64,000 nucleotides of DNA from Agrypnia vestita (lineage: Eukaryota; Arthropoda; Insecta; Trichoptera; Phryganeidae), in assembly GCA_016648135.1 (NCBI GenBank), contig JADDOH010010916.1:1-64000 (forward strand). The letters are read 5' to 3'. Position numbers and translations under genes: made by a program. Below the pieces are notes generated by a model that did not search any database, was not told where the DNA came from, and worked only from the letters and a program-made list of their open reading frames with translations. Below are positions 55,568-64,000 of this stretch, piece after piece; positions within the stretch are counted from its first letter, which is position 1; every line of letters begins with the position of its first letter.

Positions 55568-56648
55568 CTGGAAAAAAAAAATTTAATTTAATGTAAACAT
55601 GATATTTTAAAATTCATCAGAAATATTTGTTGTGATCCATGTGGTTAACATAAAAAGGGGAAATTATATACACTTTAGTTTCTAACGTTTCCACTATTGT
55701 GCCGTAACAGACTTTCCCATACATGTGCTCCAATAATAAAATTATACATATCTTTTAATTATTTTAATAATTATGAAGTAGGTACCTACAGCAGAAAAAT
55801 AATAAAATATCTATGAGCTGCATAGGAAAAAACAAAAGGCTATAAACATATCTTCTGTTTTATTTTTAGAACTGTAAATAATTAGTCTCAGATGAAAAAT
55901 TATCATAAAAGCTGTTTTTATAATAAAAAATAGCTTATAGTAACAATAAGCCGAATAAGCTAGAAAAATAATATGTAATAATATAAATAAATAATGTAAA
56001 TAAATAAATTACTTATTATTATTTTGTGTAAGTACTCTTTACCTTATATCTAAAAGATCACAAAAATAATTAGTAATAATATTTTTTAAATAAATAAACA
56101 GTGCTGCTAGGGCATAAAATGCAGTAACATATTATGCTTATGAATAGTACCAGATTAGGGGGGCGTTAATCATTCACTGAGCAAAAAAGGTTTAAAATTC
56201 CCATAGTTTTTATAAATAATTCATAAAAGTTTTTCTCACCAATTGCTTCGCATACAGCGCAATCAGACAAGGAGAGCACATTGTGGATATCAGAATTCTT
56301 GTGACTTTTATTAATGAGACAGGGCTTATAGAAAAGGGGCGTCCAGTCCCAAATGGGTAGAATTTTAATCAGAAAAATTCTCCCAATGGCTGTAGAATGC
56401 CAAGCCACACTGTTTAAATTTCCAATCGCGTAAATAGCCGATATTACGAGGGTGGCTCCGATTATTAAGCGTAACCATTTTTGAATCGTAACGCGCCGCA
56501 CTACGTCTGTGAATGGACGGCAAATCACTTTCATTTCTTCATCTGTAAACCCGGCCTGCTGACAATATTCGTAAAACGATTTCAGTTCGGTATCCATTAG
56601 TTGTAATTTTTCGCGGTGTGACATCTCTGCTCCAGTTTTCGATGACAT
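54921..56648 (-). CDS. Single-pass membrane protein with cupin/JmjC-like domain (two exons)
   Basis: Exon 1 is 56648-56240 and exon 2 is 55567-54921. The donor GTGAGA and acceptor TTTTTCCAG join in phase to give 351 residues. I start at the ATG at 56648, because the open frame extends upstream only with a TTG. Residues 1-56 are polar and acidic/basic, and about 58-75 (WLRLIIGATLVISAIYAI) form one membrane helix. A short cysteine-containing linker (C110, C130, C133) follows. From about 145 a domain begins with LIRGAPVIVTDANTDWS, which matches the opening of cupin-8/JmjC-type domains (P-V-I-V...W). The double-stranded beta-helix metal site is normally H-x-D...H; the equivalent stretch here may be PPAHFNWLL, without the aspartate. 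That suggests a non-catalytic or divergent domain. I do not recognise a named orthologue. Confidence 0.85.
56240..56648 (-). CDS. Exon 1 of the cupin-like membrane protein
   Basis: Encodes residues 1-136 plus one base: cytosolic-looking N-terminus with EKLQLMDTELKSFYEYCQQA, FTDEEMKVICRPFTDVVRRV, the membrane helix, and WDWTPLFYKPCLIN. The donor is GTGAGA on the minus strand. Confidence 0.87.
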
Positions 56649-57329
56649 GTCGAAATGACCTAAAAACTCAGACGTGATCAATAAGGGTTTTTCTCGTACC
56701 GAGATTCATTGATTTGGGAGCGCGCGGGAAACCGTCGGGGTGCATTTATGCGGCCAGTGATAGGCGGTTATAAAGGTCAGTGCCTTTTCCGCCATATTTG
56801 AAATATTTTAGACGAAAAGTTAAGTTTTCTTCCATTTTCTGGAGAAATAAAATGTTGAAAAAAATATCCAACGTTTAAAAATTCTTTATTATTTTTTTCA
56901 CATTTGTTTTTATACAATTCGATCGAATTTGATTTTGAAATGTTGAATGAAAACAGTGGCCATAAATTGAACGAAAGAAGAGTGAATACGTCACCCGCCA
57001 TCTTGTAATCGTCGCGCATTGCAGAACGGGAGAGTCTGCCAACCATTTATTTCTCGGGCTCTCAACCCGAAAATAAATTGATTTGTGATTTTTATACACA
57101 AGAATAATTTAATTTGTAGTTGTTGGCTTAATGAAGACATTGTTGATGTTGATAAGAGACGGTGCTGTCATAGCATTGGTGTTTTATTTTAATTTAAGTG
57201 CATTTTTGTGCATTCGCGAAAGTTGAAAACTGTGTTGCGAGGAAAGTGCTACAGTAATCATTCAAAATTCCGGTCCCCACGCGCAAACGAGAAGGAGCCT
57301 ATCCACCAGGCCAGTCAGGCGAGGCCGAC
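56649..57329. promoter_or_regulatory. Probable bidirectional promoter region
   Basis: Only 681 bases separate the start codons of two divergent genes (56648 on minus, 57330 on plus). The ends near each gene are more GC-rich (GAGCGCGCGGGAAACCGTCG and CGAGAAGGAGCCTATCCACC). I see no TATA box at a convincing distance. That they share a promoter is an inference from the arrangement. Confidence 0.5.
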
Positions 57330-57367
57330 ATGAATAATAAACGCAAAAATCGAGCGGTGCCCCCGAG
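57330..57367 (+). CDS. First coding exon of an unidentified plus-strand gene
   Basis: ATG followed by codons for MNNKRKNRAVPP plus two bases, then a consensus donor GTAAGT. The upstream context GCCGACATGA is acceptable for initiation. The 5' leader is GC-rich, and no downstream exon of this gene is recognisable before the window ends, so the first intron would exceed 6.6 kb. Twelve codons are too few to identify the protein. The basic, asparagine-rich start fits a nuclear or cytosolic protein, but that is speculation. Confidence 0.6.
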
Positions 57368-58768
57368 GTAAGTGTCCGACATGACCTAACCTTCTCTTAC
57401 ATGCCACAACCCTTTGTGCTTTAGTAAAGAACAAGGAGTTATTTCCTGTAATATTGGGATTTTATCGTCTTATTTTGCATAAGATCTCCCGTGGGTTCTC
57501 GGCTGCGAGGATTACTGCACGCAGCGTTATTCCTTTATTGTCTGGATCAGGAGGGCCACGACCCGACACTGTCATGGTGCTGAAATATTTATTTGCCGTC
57601 TGTCTTTTGTACATGCGGACGAGGAATGCGAAGAATTTTGGACATTGACTGTTTAAAACTTTCTAATTCAAAATAAACTACGCGTGTCCACATTTTCATG
57701 GCATTTTATTGTTGTCTTGGAGAAAATCTAAACACGGAACGATAGGGCTGTCTGGAAGGTAATTTTATTGAAACTCCATCTGAAAAATCGAGTCGTAATT
57801 CGAATAGCCGTGTTGTTATTTTGGGTATATTTGATTGTGGCGTATCTAAACATGATTCAGGCTTTTCGCACCGACATTGTAAAGTGGTTAAAATATGGAA
57901 ATGGCATGCGAAATATGCAAATATTTTCATTGAAAATTGCACGAATTTTTCAGTGATGTAATCCATTCATCGTATTACTTTGTGCATATAATCATTATTT
58001 GGAAAGTGGCTTAATTAGGTTAACAAAATAATCATAAAGGTATTTTCTTAGAAATATTTAAGTATTTTACATGAGACCTGAAATGGCATCCAATTGAACC
58101 TTTGCACCTCATTTTGAATCCAAGCTTTTAGAGATTTTGCTTTTCTGTCACAATTTCTGTAATATTTCCTTTCTTCTTATGAGTTATTCAACAGCTCACT
58201 TCGCCACTCACATACATATTTGAATAGTGTGTAAAACAATCTTGATAATTAATTAAAACAGTATTTATGGCAGTACAATTGAACCATTTTGATAAATTAA
58301 TTAAATTGCATTTCTCTCTTTACTATTGGTGTTGTCCATCATTAATTGTTCTTATATTCAAATAATAGTCTCAAAATGGTCATCTTTTGGCCAATGATGA
58401 TAATAATATATATTTATTAATTACATTAAAAATGATGTTGTAAGTGGATGATTTCTGTTGCCATTTAAAAAAACATTTTAGAGTACATTAAAAATATTAA
58501 GAAATATAGGAATATGAACAAACTGATATTAAAAAACATTATATTAAACTATCGGAAATTAGTTGTTGTTTTTAAATATTTTCGTGGAATATTTAAAAAA
58601 TCCGTGCTTTTATTGTCATAGAAATTAGCCAACTGTGACGCGGAAATATATCTTATGTGCTGGCAATATCGCTTTTTGACATTTGACCGCGTTTGACGTA
58701 AGCATGTTTCTGATTTTCTTTTGTTTTTAACATTTAAATATTTTACATTTTTGAACAAAAATTAAGAT
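57368..58768. other. Probable first intron, no recognised gene
   Basis: AT-rich with frames of about 60 codons, none with a recognisable domain. Confidence 0.45.
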
Positions 58769-59000
58769 ATGAAAACATTTATTACGGATATTAATTTAGC
58801 ATTAGAAAGTTCTTTAGGGTTAGAGGTGGCTGGAAAACTCAATCGAGAACAACGTGCTTTCTACAGTATTTTGACTAAAAAAATTTCAGATGTACCTGAA
58901 ACAAAAAAATGTTTCTTTATTGAAGGTCCGGCGACAGCCGATTGCTTACCTGCTAGTAGTAAGATGAATGTTTCAACACTAAGAAAGAGGATAAAATGCC
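58769..59000 (+). pseudogene. Pif1-like helicase fragment (Helitron-type)
   Basis: The frame reads LNREQRAFYSILTKKIS and KKCFFIEGPA. This matches the opening of Pif1-like helicases of Helitron transposons (L-N-x-x-Q-x-x-x-Y/F...F-F-L/I-D/E-G-P-G/A), where the Walker A loop G-T-G-K-T should follow. Here it continues TADCLPASSK, so the ATP-binding loop is missing and a deletion junction is likely. No terminal Helitron hairpin or CTRR end is recognisable. The similarity is short but in the diagnostic order. Confidence 0.5.
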
Positions 59001-59113
59001 ACACCTCTCTTGTTCTAACAAACCATTTGTGCTCCCAGATTTATGTACTTCCAAATATTTGTCTGTGCTCAGTGATTTTGATTCTGTATTTTTTTGATAT
59101 TACGTATATTTAA

Positions 59114-60326
59114 TTGGCTTTTAATTTATCTATGATAGGTATTTACTAAATTTAAAAATTAATATAAAAAAATATTCATAATTATCACTCTCTCATACCA
59201 AACTGTGTACTTTATTCGTTTCTAAACTTTAAAATGGAGTTTCTCGAAATGGCCACCAGGTTTGCGAGTGGCACAAGTTAATATATCGGAGGCGATACGG
59301 TAAAATTTGTTTTGGGATTTATTAGAACATTGAAGCATAGTTGACATTACTTCCAAGGCCTTTGTAATTTAGAAACAATTTTGCCAACGTGCATTGAAAT
59401 TCATAAATGTAATTTGCGTATCAAATAGACATCATTAAAAATATCATTTGTAAATAAAAAACAGCAATATTCTGTAGGACAAGTACTCATCGTGACTTTG
59501 CTGGCCTCGCTGTAACGAGATGTGCATTTAGAAAATTGTCGTTTGGTTCCTTCATATATTCTACACGTTTTCTTACGGTCAGTGAGAAAACTGGGAAGAA
59601 ATATAACACTTATTGAAGAATTTTAATGAATCTGAACATCACTACTATGTGGATTTTGTGGTCTTCTTTTGATTTCTGTCTCTGAAAAATTCACAAAAAA
59701 CAGTTCTTAATTTGAATCCCTTTTGATCGGCAGTCCTCATAGTCCGGTGGACATGAACTGGCTTCTTATACTGGGGATTCCGGATTTGATTCCTGATGAG
59801 GTCGCAATATATCTTATGTGACTTTCTCAAGCTTAATAGTGTTTTTGTGATGTACTTCGCTGCAGTAACCAAGTCTCAGGGTCTGTTTATTAAATTTTTT
59901 AAACAGCATTAAATTTTTTTAATAAATTTTAATCAAAATAAAATAAATCTGTTCTTGATTCAGTTTATGATTATAATTTTGATCTTCACTGACAATTTTC
60001 ATTGAGATGAGAAATTAAACATAGTTCTTCTGGAAGATCGCTAAACCACGAAGCGTGGATTGCCTTTATTCTAATGGTCCCAAATCTATTCCCATGATGT
60101 TCTGAATAGCAATGATGACAAGATTCCTCTACGATGTACTCGTATATTCATATCTGTATCTAGTGCCGGTCATTTGGCACATTATTTTTTCTAGGTTGTA
60201 TTATAGGAAGTTTATGAATCATCTTTTTCTGATTGAATAAGTCATGCATTCCAGCCTCGAACGTCTGCAGATACAAATGGTATAAGTGCTACTTGAAAGT
60301 AAAATATCATCATGTAAAATATATCA
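59114..60326. other. Probable intron, no recognised gene
   Basis: AT-rich. A minus-strand frame at 59645-59872 has no recognisable domain. Confidence 0.45.
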
Positions 60327-60868
60327 CCAACTAACTAACTAACTTACCATCACACCGTTTCTCCGTGGGGGTAGGCAGAGAGGATAGAACGCCATACTCT
60401 TCTGTCCTGACATACAACTTTCGCTTCGTCTACATTCATACATCTTCGCATGCAAGCTCGACGGTTGTTCAGGCTTCTAACAGGACCATCTTCCAGTATC
60501 TGGTTATGCCACGTCTTCCGTGGTCACCCTATCTTTCTGGCGCCGTCAACACTTGCATCATATATCTTTCTTACCATTCTTTCCTCCTTCATTCGCTCAA
60601 CATGCCCAAACCACCTGAGCGACCCTATTTTTATTCTATGTATTATGCTACGATCAGCTTTACATTCATTCCTAATATCTTCATTCTTTACTCTATCATA
60701 CATGGATTAACCACACATACGTCTAAGGGACCTCATCTCCACTGCATTCAATCTACTTACGTTCCTCTTCTGCCAGCTCCAGGCTTCACTTTCATACATT
60801 AGTGTCGGTACCAGAACTCCATTATGTACTTCTAGTTTTGCCTCGGTAGACATATTTCTAATAGAAAT
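60327..60868 (-). pseudogene. LINE ORF2 C-terminal copy with fold-back 5' end
   Basis: Minus-strand copy of the LINE at 26.8 kb, covering the C-terminal region only. It ends with GATGGTAAGTTAGTTAGTTA-type tandem units at 60327-60350. At its truncated 5' end about 20 bases (CGGTAGACATATTTCTA and its complement) are present twice in inverse orientation around 60837-60877, forming a short hairpin at the junction. Confidence 0.8.
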
Positions 60869-60877
60869 ATGTCTACC

Positions 60878-62419
60878 GAGTAAATGAAAGTAAAATATAT
60901 TATCAATTAAGTATTTTAAGGAAAAATAACAATTATAATATATTCAATATCTATATGTTGCTTTATAATATGTCGTGTATGCTTTCGTTTCTCAGTTTTA
61001 AAGCCGTCGATGGAACCCACTGTTATGTATAAAACTTAAGTTTAAATATTCGAGTGACTGACGTGAGGTGAGATGTAGTCTCCTTTGGTGTGCATCTTCA
61101 GATATATTGATCAGTTGTTCAATGCTCGGACTTTGACGCTGTTTTCGCAATTTATGGAGGATTCCTGGGTCTAGTTTTTGTATAGGATCATTATCATAAT
61201 CTTGTGATTCATCTTCCTACTCTAGGTAGGTACCTAACCAATTGTTGGTTATTGCAGAGTGACTACAAGTATTTCCTGTTGATGGTTGATGTAAGATTTA
61301 CTGAATTTTGCGTTCTTCGTTGCAACTGGAATATTTTTTAGTCTCTCAAATGGATTAGTATTGAAATAAAATTAGCAATATCTAGGCTATTCTCATCTCT
61401 TGGATCATCTAATTCTGGGGAGGTCTAGACGGTGAATGTAGAAAGTGAATTTTTAAAATTACGTTGATTTTATATTTTTCAATTAATCGTACAATGTCAT
61501 CTTATAATCTTCTTTGTAACTTAACGTAAAGCTTTGTTTTCCTTGAAGAAACTGCGTTAAAAATGCGCTTTAAGAAGAATAAAAAAGAACACCATTTGAA
61601 CTTAAAAATAAAATTCAGATGGACAGAAGAGACTAAAACGATATACTATAGGTCGACCACAATCAGAAGACTATTCCCTAGCTTTGTCTGGTAAGAAGAA
61701 AGCGGGGAGAATGTTGCCTGGCAAGCCCTATTACAAGCCTCAATATGGTATTCCAAATAAATATATATTTTTTAGTTTAAAAAAGGTTACTTACTATAAC
61801 ACATAATTTTTGCACACATTCTTTTGAATGCGGTCTAGCTATAATACAATTATCCATATACTAGGTGGACGGGGCGAACCAAAAAACATTATTTGCGGGG
61901 CGGCATGATCCACGTGTCAGAGGCATGTAATGCATTTTTGTTATTATGAAGTTATATGAAATAACACCGAGCAAGCTGTGTTAATAGTTAACAATATAGA
62001 TTAAAAAGCAATCAACACTTCTTAGAATTAATCGCAATCAGTCTTTCCAAAACTGTCAATAAATTGGCACGAAATAAATTTATTTGTAATAATCTTATCC
62101 TTATTTGTTTAATTTTTTATTGATTCATTAAAATTCAAACGCGATATCTTGAATATGAAAAAAACTAACCACCACAAGAGCATCCAATATTTTCACAACA
62201 TTTAGGCTATGCATATACGCAGGCGACACAGCGCAGTACAGGACAGAATTTATGAGACAGGGCAGTCAGCGCAGATGTAGGCCATGAGCGTATGCTGGGG
62301 CACCATGAGGTACTGTCTGTGCCTAGCGCGTTGACGAGCAAAATGAGTTCAGAATCAGACTATGAATTAATTAAATTAACGAGTTGTAACTTTACAGTCT
62401 GGCAAATCGTAAAAAAATC
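60878..62419. other. Probable intron, no recognised gene
   Basis: AT-rich sequence. I see no exon, RNA gene or complete element. Confidence 0.45.
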
Positions 62420-62560
62420 AATTTGTAAAGTGATTAGGTAAGATAGGTCGTAAGCCCTATGAACGCCCAAAGATTTCGGTACCTACTTTCCCATAAAAAA
62501 ATATAATTTCGTCTCTGCGAGACATCTATAATGTATCTTGACATCTCGTTTATTCCGCAA
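62420..62560 (+). repeat. Dispersed repeat, direct copy of 1540-1700
   Basis: Shares GATAGGTCGTA, GCCCTATGAA, TTCGGTACCTACTTTC-like and TCGTCTCTG blocks in order with 1580-1690. Confidence 0.55.
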
Positions 62561-62874
62561 AGTACTTTATTCAGCCATTATGGATCAGTTAAATAATATA
62601 TCTAACTAACCAAAACAATGGCCTAAGAGGTCTTTTGCTTGTTTATACAGACCAAATGTTTATGTTTGAAATATTGAAAACACTGAACGTTTACACAGGA
62701 ATCTCCAAGATCTGTAATGTCTTCATAATTGTGTATCTCTAGTGTGACAAATTGAGAATATTTAGGAATTATAACATCTAATACTTTCTGTTTTACCAAA
62801 AGGTGGATGAACTCTTTGTTTTTTTTATTGAGGATAATTTATTCTCGTGAATTTGAGTTTATCTTCTCCATCTG

Positions 62875-63060
62875 ATCAAACTTAATAATTTCGTTGTCTG
62901 TCTATAACTTTGTGTAATGTCCGTAATTTCGTTCAAATTCACTGCTAAAAAAATCAAATTAAATTGCCGGAGATGGAGCTTGAACCCCGGGTCAGCAAAC
63001 GCACCGCCCGCTCTTTGTTGCTTCAGCCATCTCTCCGTGGACCGCAAAAAGATACCATAA
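62875..63060 (-). repeat. tRNA-derived SINE-like repeat, copy B
   Basis: Read on the minus strand: an A-box-like GATGGCTGAAGC, a B-box-like GGGGTTCAAGCTCC, then a body with ACATTACACAAAGTTAT and the end GACAACGAAATTATTAAG. Same order as copy A at 34140-34345. Two copies with a shared tRNA-like head and body are the basis for calling a SINE family. Confidence 0.65.
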
Positions 63061-63295
63061 ATATACACCAGGGCTTGGCAAAGACGCGAACCAATGTTCC
63101 GTCATCTTTTACGTTTTAAAGTAGTTTCCATCATGTCCACATTTATCATTACTTTTTTAAGATTTACAATTTATATACAATTATATAAGCTTTACAATTT
63201 AAACAATTATGTGGATATCAAGATGACGCTAATGCTATGGGATTATTGGAGGGTGTTCTCGCTACATGTATTAAGGATATGATTTCATCATGACT

Positions 63296-63500
63296 AGCAA
63301 GAAAGCAATCGGCTTCGCCGATTGCTTTCCTGCTAGGCTGCTTTGCTAGGCCCTGCGGGTGGCTATTGTGGCCGCTTCGCGGCTAATGATGGCCGCTCCG
63401 CGGCCAGCGATGGCCGCTGCGTGGCCAATTGTGTTTGCTGTGCAGCAAACACAATTGTTTACCTATGCCTACGTCAGCCGCTTCGCGGCCAATTGTGTCT
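63296..63500. repeat. Cluster of short GC-rich hairpins
   Basis: A run of perfect or near-perfect short inverted repeats: AGCAATCGGCTTCGCCGATT (with GCT), GCCGCTTCGCGGC, GGCCGCTCCGCGGCC, GGCCGCTGCGTGGCC, GTGTTTGCTGTGCAGCAAAC, and GCCGCTTCGCGGC again. It is strongly GC-rich in an AT-rich intron and has no coding frame. Its function and class are unknown. Confidence 0.7.
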
Positions 63501-63649
63501 AGCAAATTTCCACTTTTAATTACGGGTACTTTAGATATAATTAAGACAAAGTATTTATTCAGTATTTCTAACCGATTAATAAGTCAGAGCGGAATAAACC
63601 ACAGTTCGATAGGTAGGTACCTACTCTCTTCTGATTACTAATTAATTAG

Positions 63650-63716
63650 TAGAAACTGTAATCCTCTGATCTGTAGTCAGACGCGTTATAAAATTATTGT
63701 ATACAAATAGAAATCA
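63650..63716 (-). repeat. Partial tRNA(Arg)-like repeat, copy 1
   Basis: Matches the second copy at 63855-63968 but lacks about 36 bases covering the 5' half of the tRNA-like part. It keeps the block ATTGTATACAAATAGAAATC on its right. Confidence 0.6.
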
Positions 63717-63854
63717 TCATACGGACATTGGTTAGGGTAATTATAATATAGATTCTCTTCTCGCAGTGTTGATTACTTTTATACAACATTATAAAAAACC
63801 AAAAATGTAATTAAAATTTCAACAAATAAAATATTCTCGACCGTAAAACAAATT

Positions 63855-63928
63855 CGATTCTGCCAGGATTCGAAACTGGAATCCTCTGATCCATAGTCAG
63901 ACGCGTTATCCGCTGCGCCACACGACCC
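63855..63928 (-). other. tRNA(Arg)-like sequence, probably a SINE head
   Basis: The minus strand resembles tRNA-Arg: GTGGCGCAGCGGATAACGCG (A box region), a paired anticodon arm TCTGA/TCAGA with loop CTATGGA, and a B box TTTCGAATCC. The loop would give the anticodon ATG rather than an arginine anticodon, and the acceptor stem does not pair well. With the partial copy 200 bp away, I read it as part of a tRNA-derived repeat rather than a working tRNA gene. Confidence 0.6.
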
Positions 63929-64000
63929 AATGGACACCACCCAAAATTATTGTATACAAATAGAAATCCAAATGCAGAAACGTACGACATTGCTTGGAGT

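Noticed and set aside
56649..56681. Upstream extension of the cupin-like protein (residues before MSSKTG)
   Set aside because: The longer frame begins with TTG, not ATG. The first ATG is at 56648.
60365..60802. Open frame of 145 codons on the plus strand
   Set aside because: Antisense shadow of the minus-strand LINE C-terminus.
63855..63928. Functional tRNA gene with anticodon ATG
   Set aside because: The acceptor stem is mismatched, a partial second copy lies 200 bp away, and the body resembles tRNA-Arg with an altered loop. It is better explained as a SINE head.

Overview
The window is AT-rich nuclear DNA from an animal, most likely an insect. The evidence is GT-AG introns, DD34D mariner, hAT, pogo-like and RTE-like elements, tRNA-derived SINE-like repeats and a short (TTAGG)n tract of the arthropod telomere type. 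The sequence does not let me name the order or species.

Layout. Positions 1-28,500 hold no host gene I can support. They are a dense mosaic of transposon remnants, many nested. Several hAT-type elements have exact 8-bp target duplications (5274-5492, 7759-8807, 23212-23884, 25279-26123). A 2.7-kb long-inverted-repeat element with TA duplications (7160-9870) contains one of these hATs. A TTAA-flanked element with poly-G termini sits inside another inverted-repeat element (18763-19676 within 18316-19898). There are also several near-palindromic fold-back elements and decayed LINEs.

Positions 28,500-50,620 (+) hold the only long gene: PIG-S, a subunit of the GPI transamidase in the ER membrane. 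Ten exons are visible and phase-consistent (28788-50617), and a small first coding exon near 28,529 is possible. Its introns carry two sibling mariner copies (34733-36016 and 39999-41283), a mariner deletion derivative, a hAT relic, pogo-like MITEs and fold-back MITEs.

Positions 50,620-54,900 are mostly gene-free, with one clear 144-bp MITE. A two-exon minus-strand gene (56648-54921) encodes a 351-residue single-pass membrane protein with a cupin/JmjC-like fold that seems to lack the usual metal ligands. It lies head-to-head with a plus-strand first coding exon (57330-57367, 12 codons plus two bases), so 56649-57329 is probably a shared promoter. The rest of the window is probably the first intron of that second gene. 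It holds a helicase fragment, a LINE copy with a fold-back at its truncated 5' end, two kinds of tRNA-derived SINE-like repeat, and an unusual GC-rich run of short hairpins (63296-63500).

No CRISPR, bacterial operon or rRNA is present. The observations most worth a second look are the nested elements, a recurrent hammerhead-ribozyme-like core in several repeat families, the AGCATGCT palindrome-rich region at 16.4-18.2 kb, the poly-G-ended TTAA element, and the apparently metal-less cupin membrane protein.
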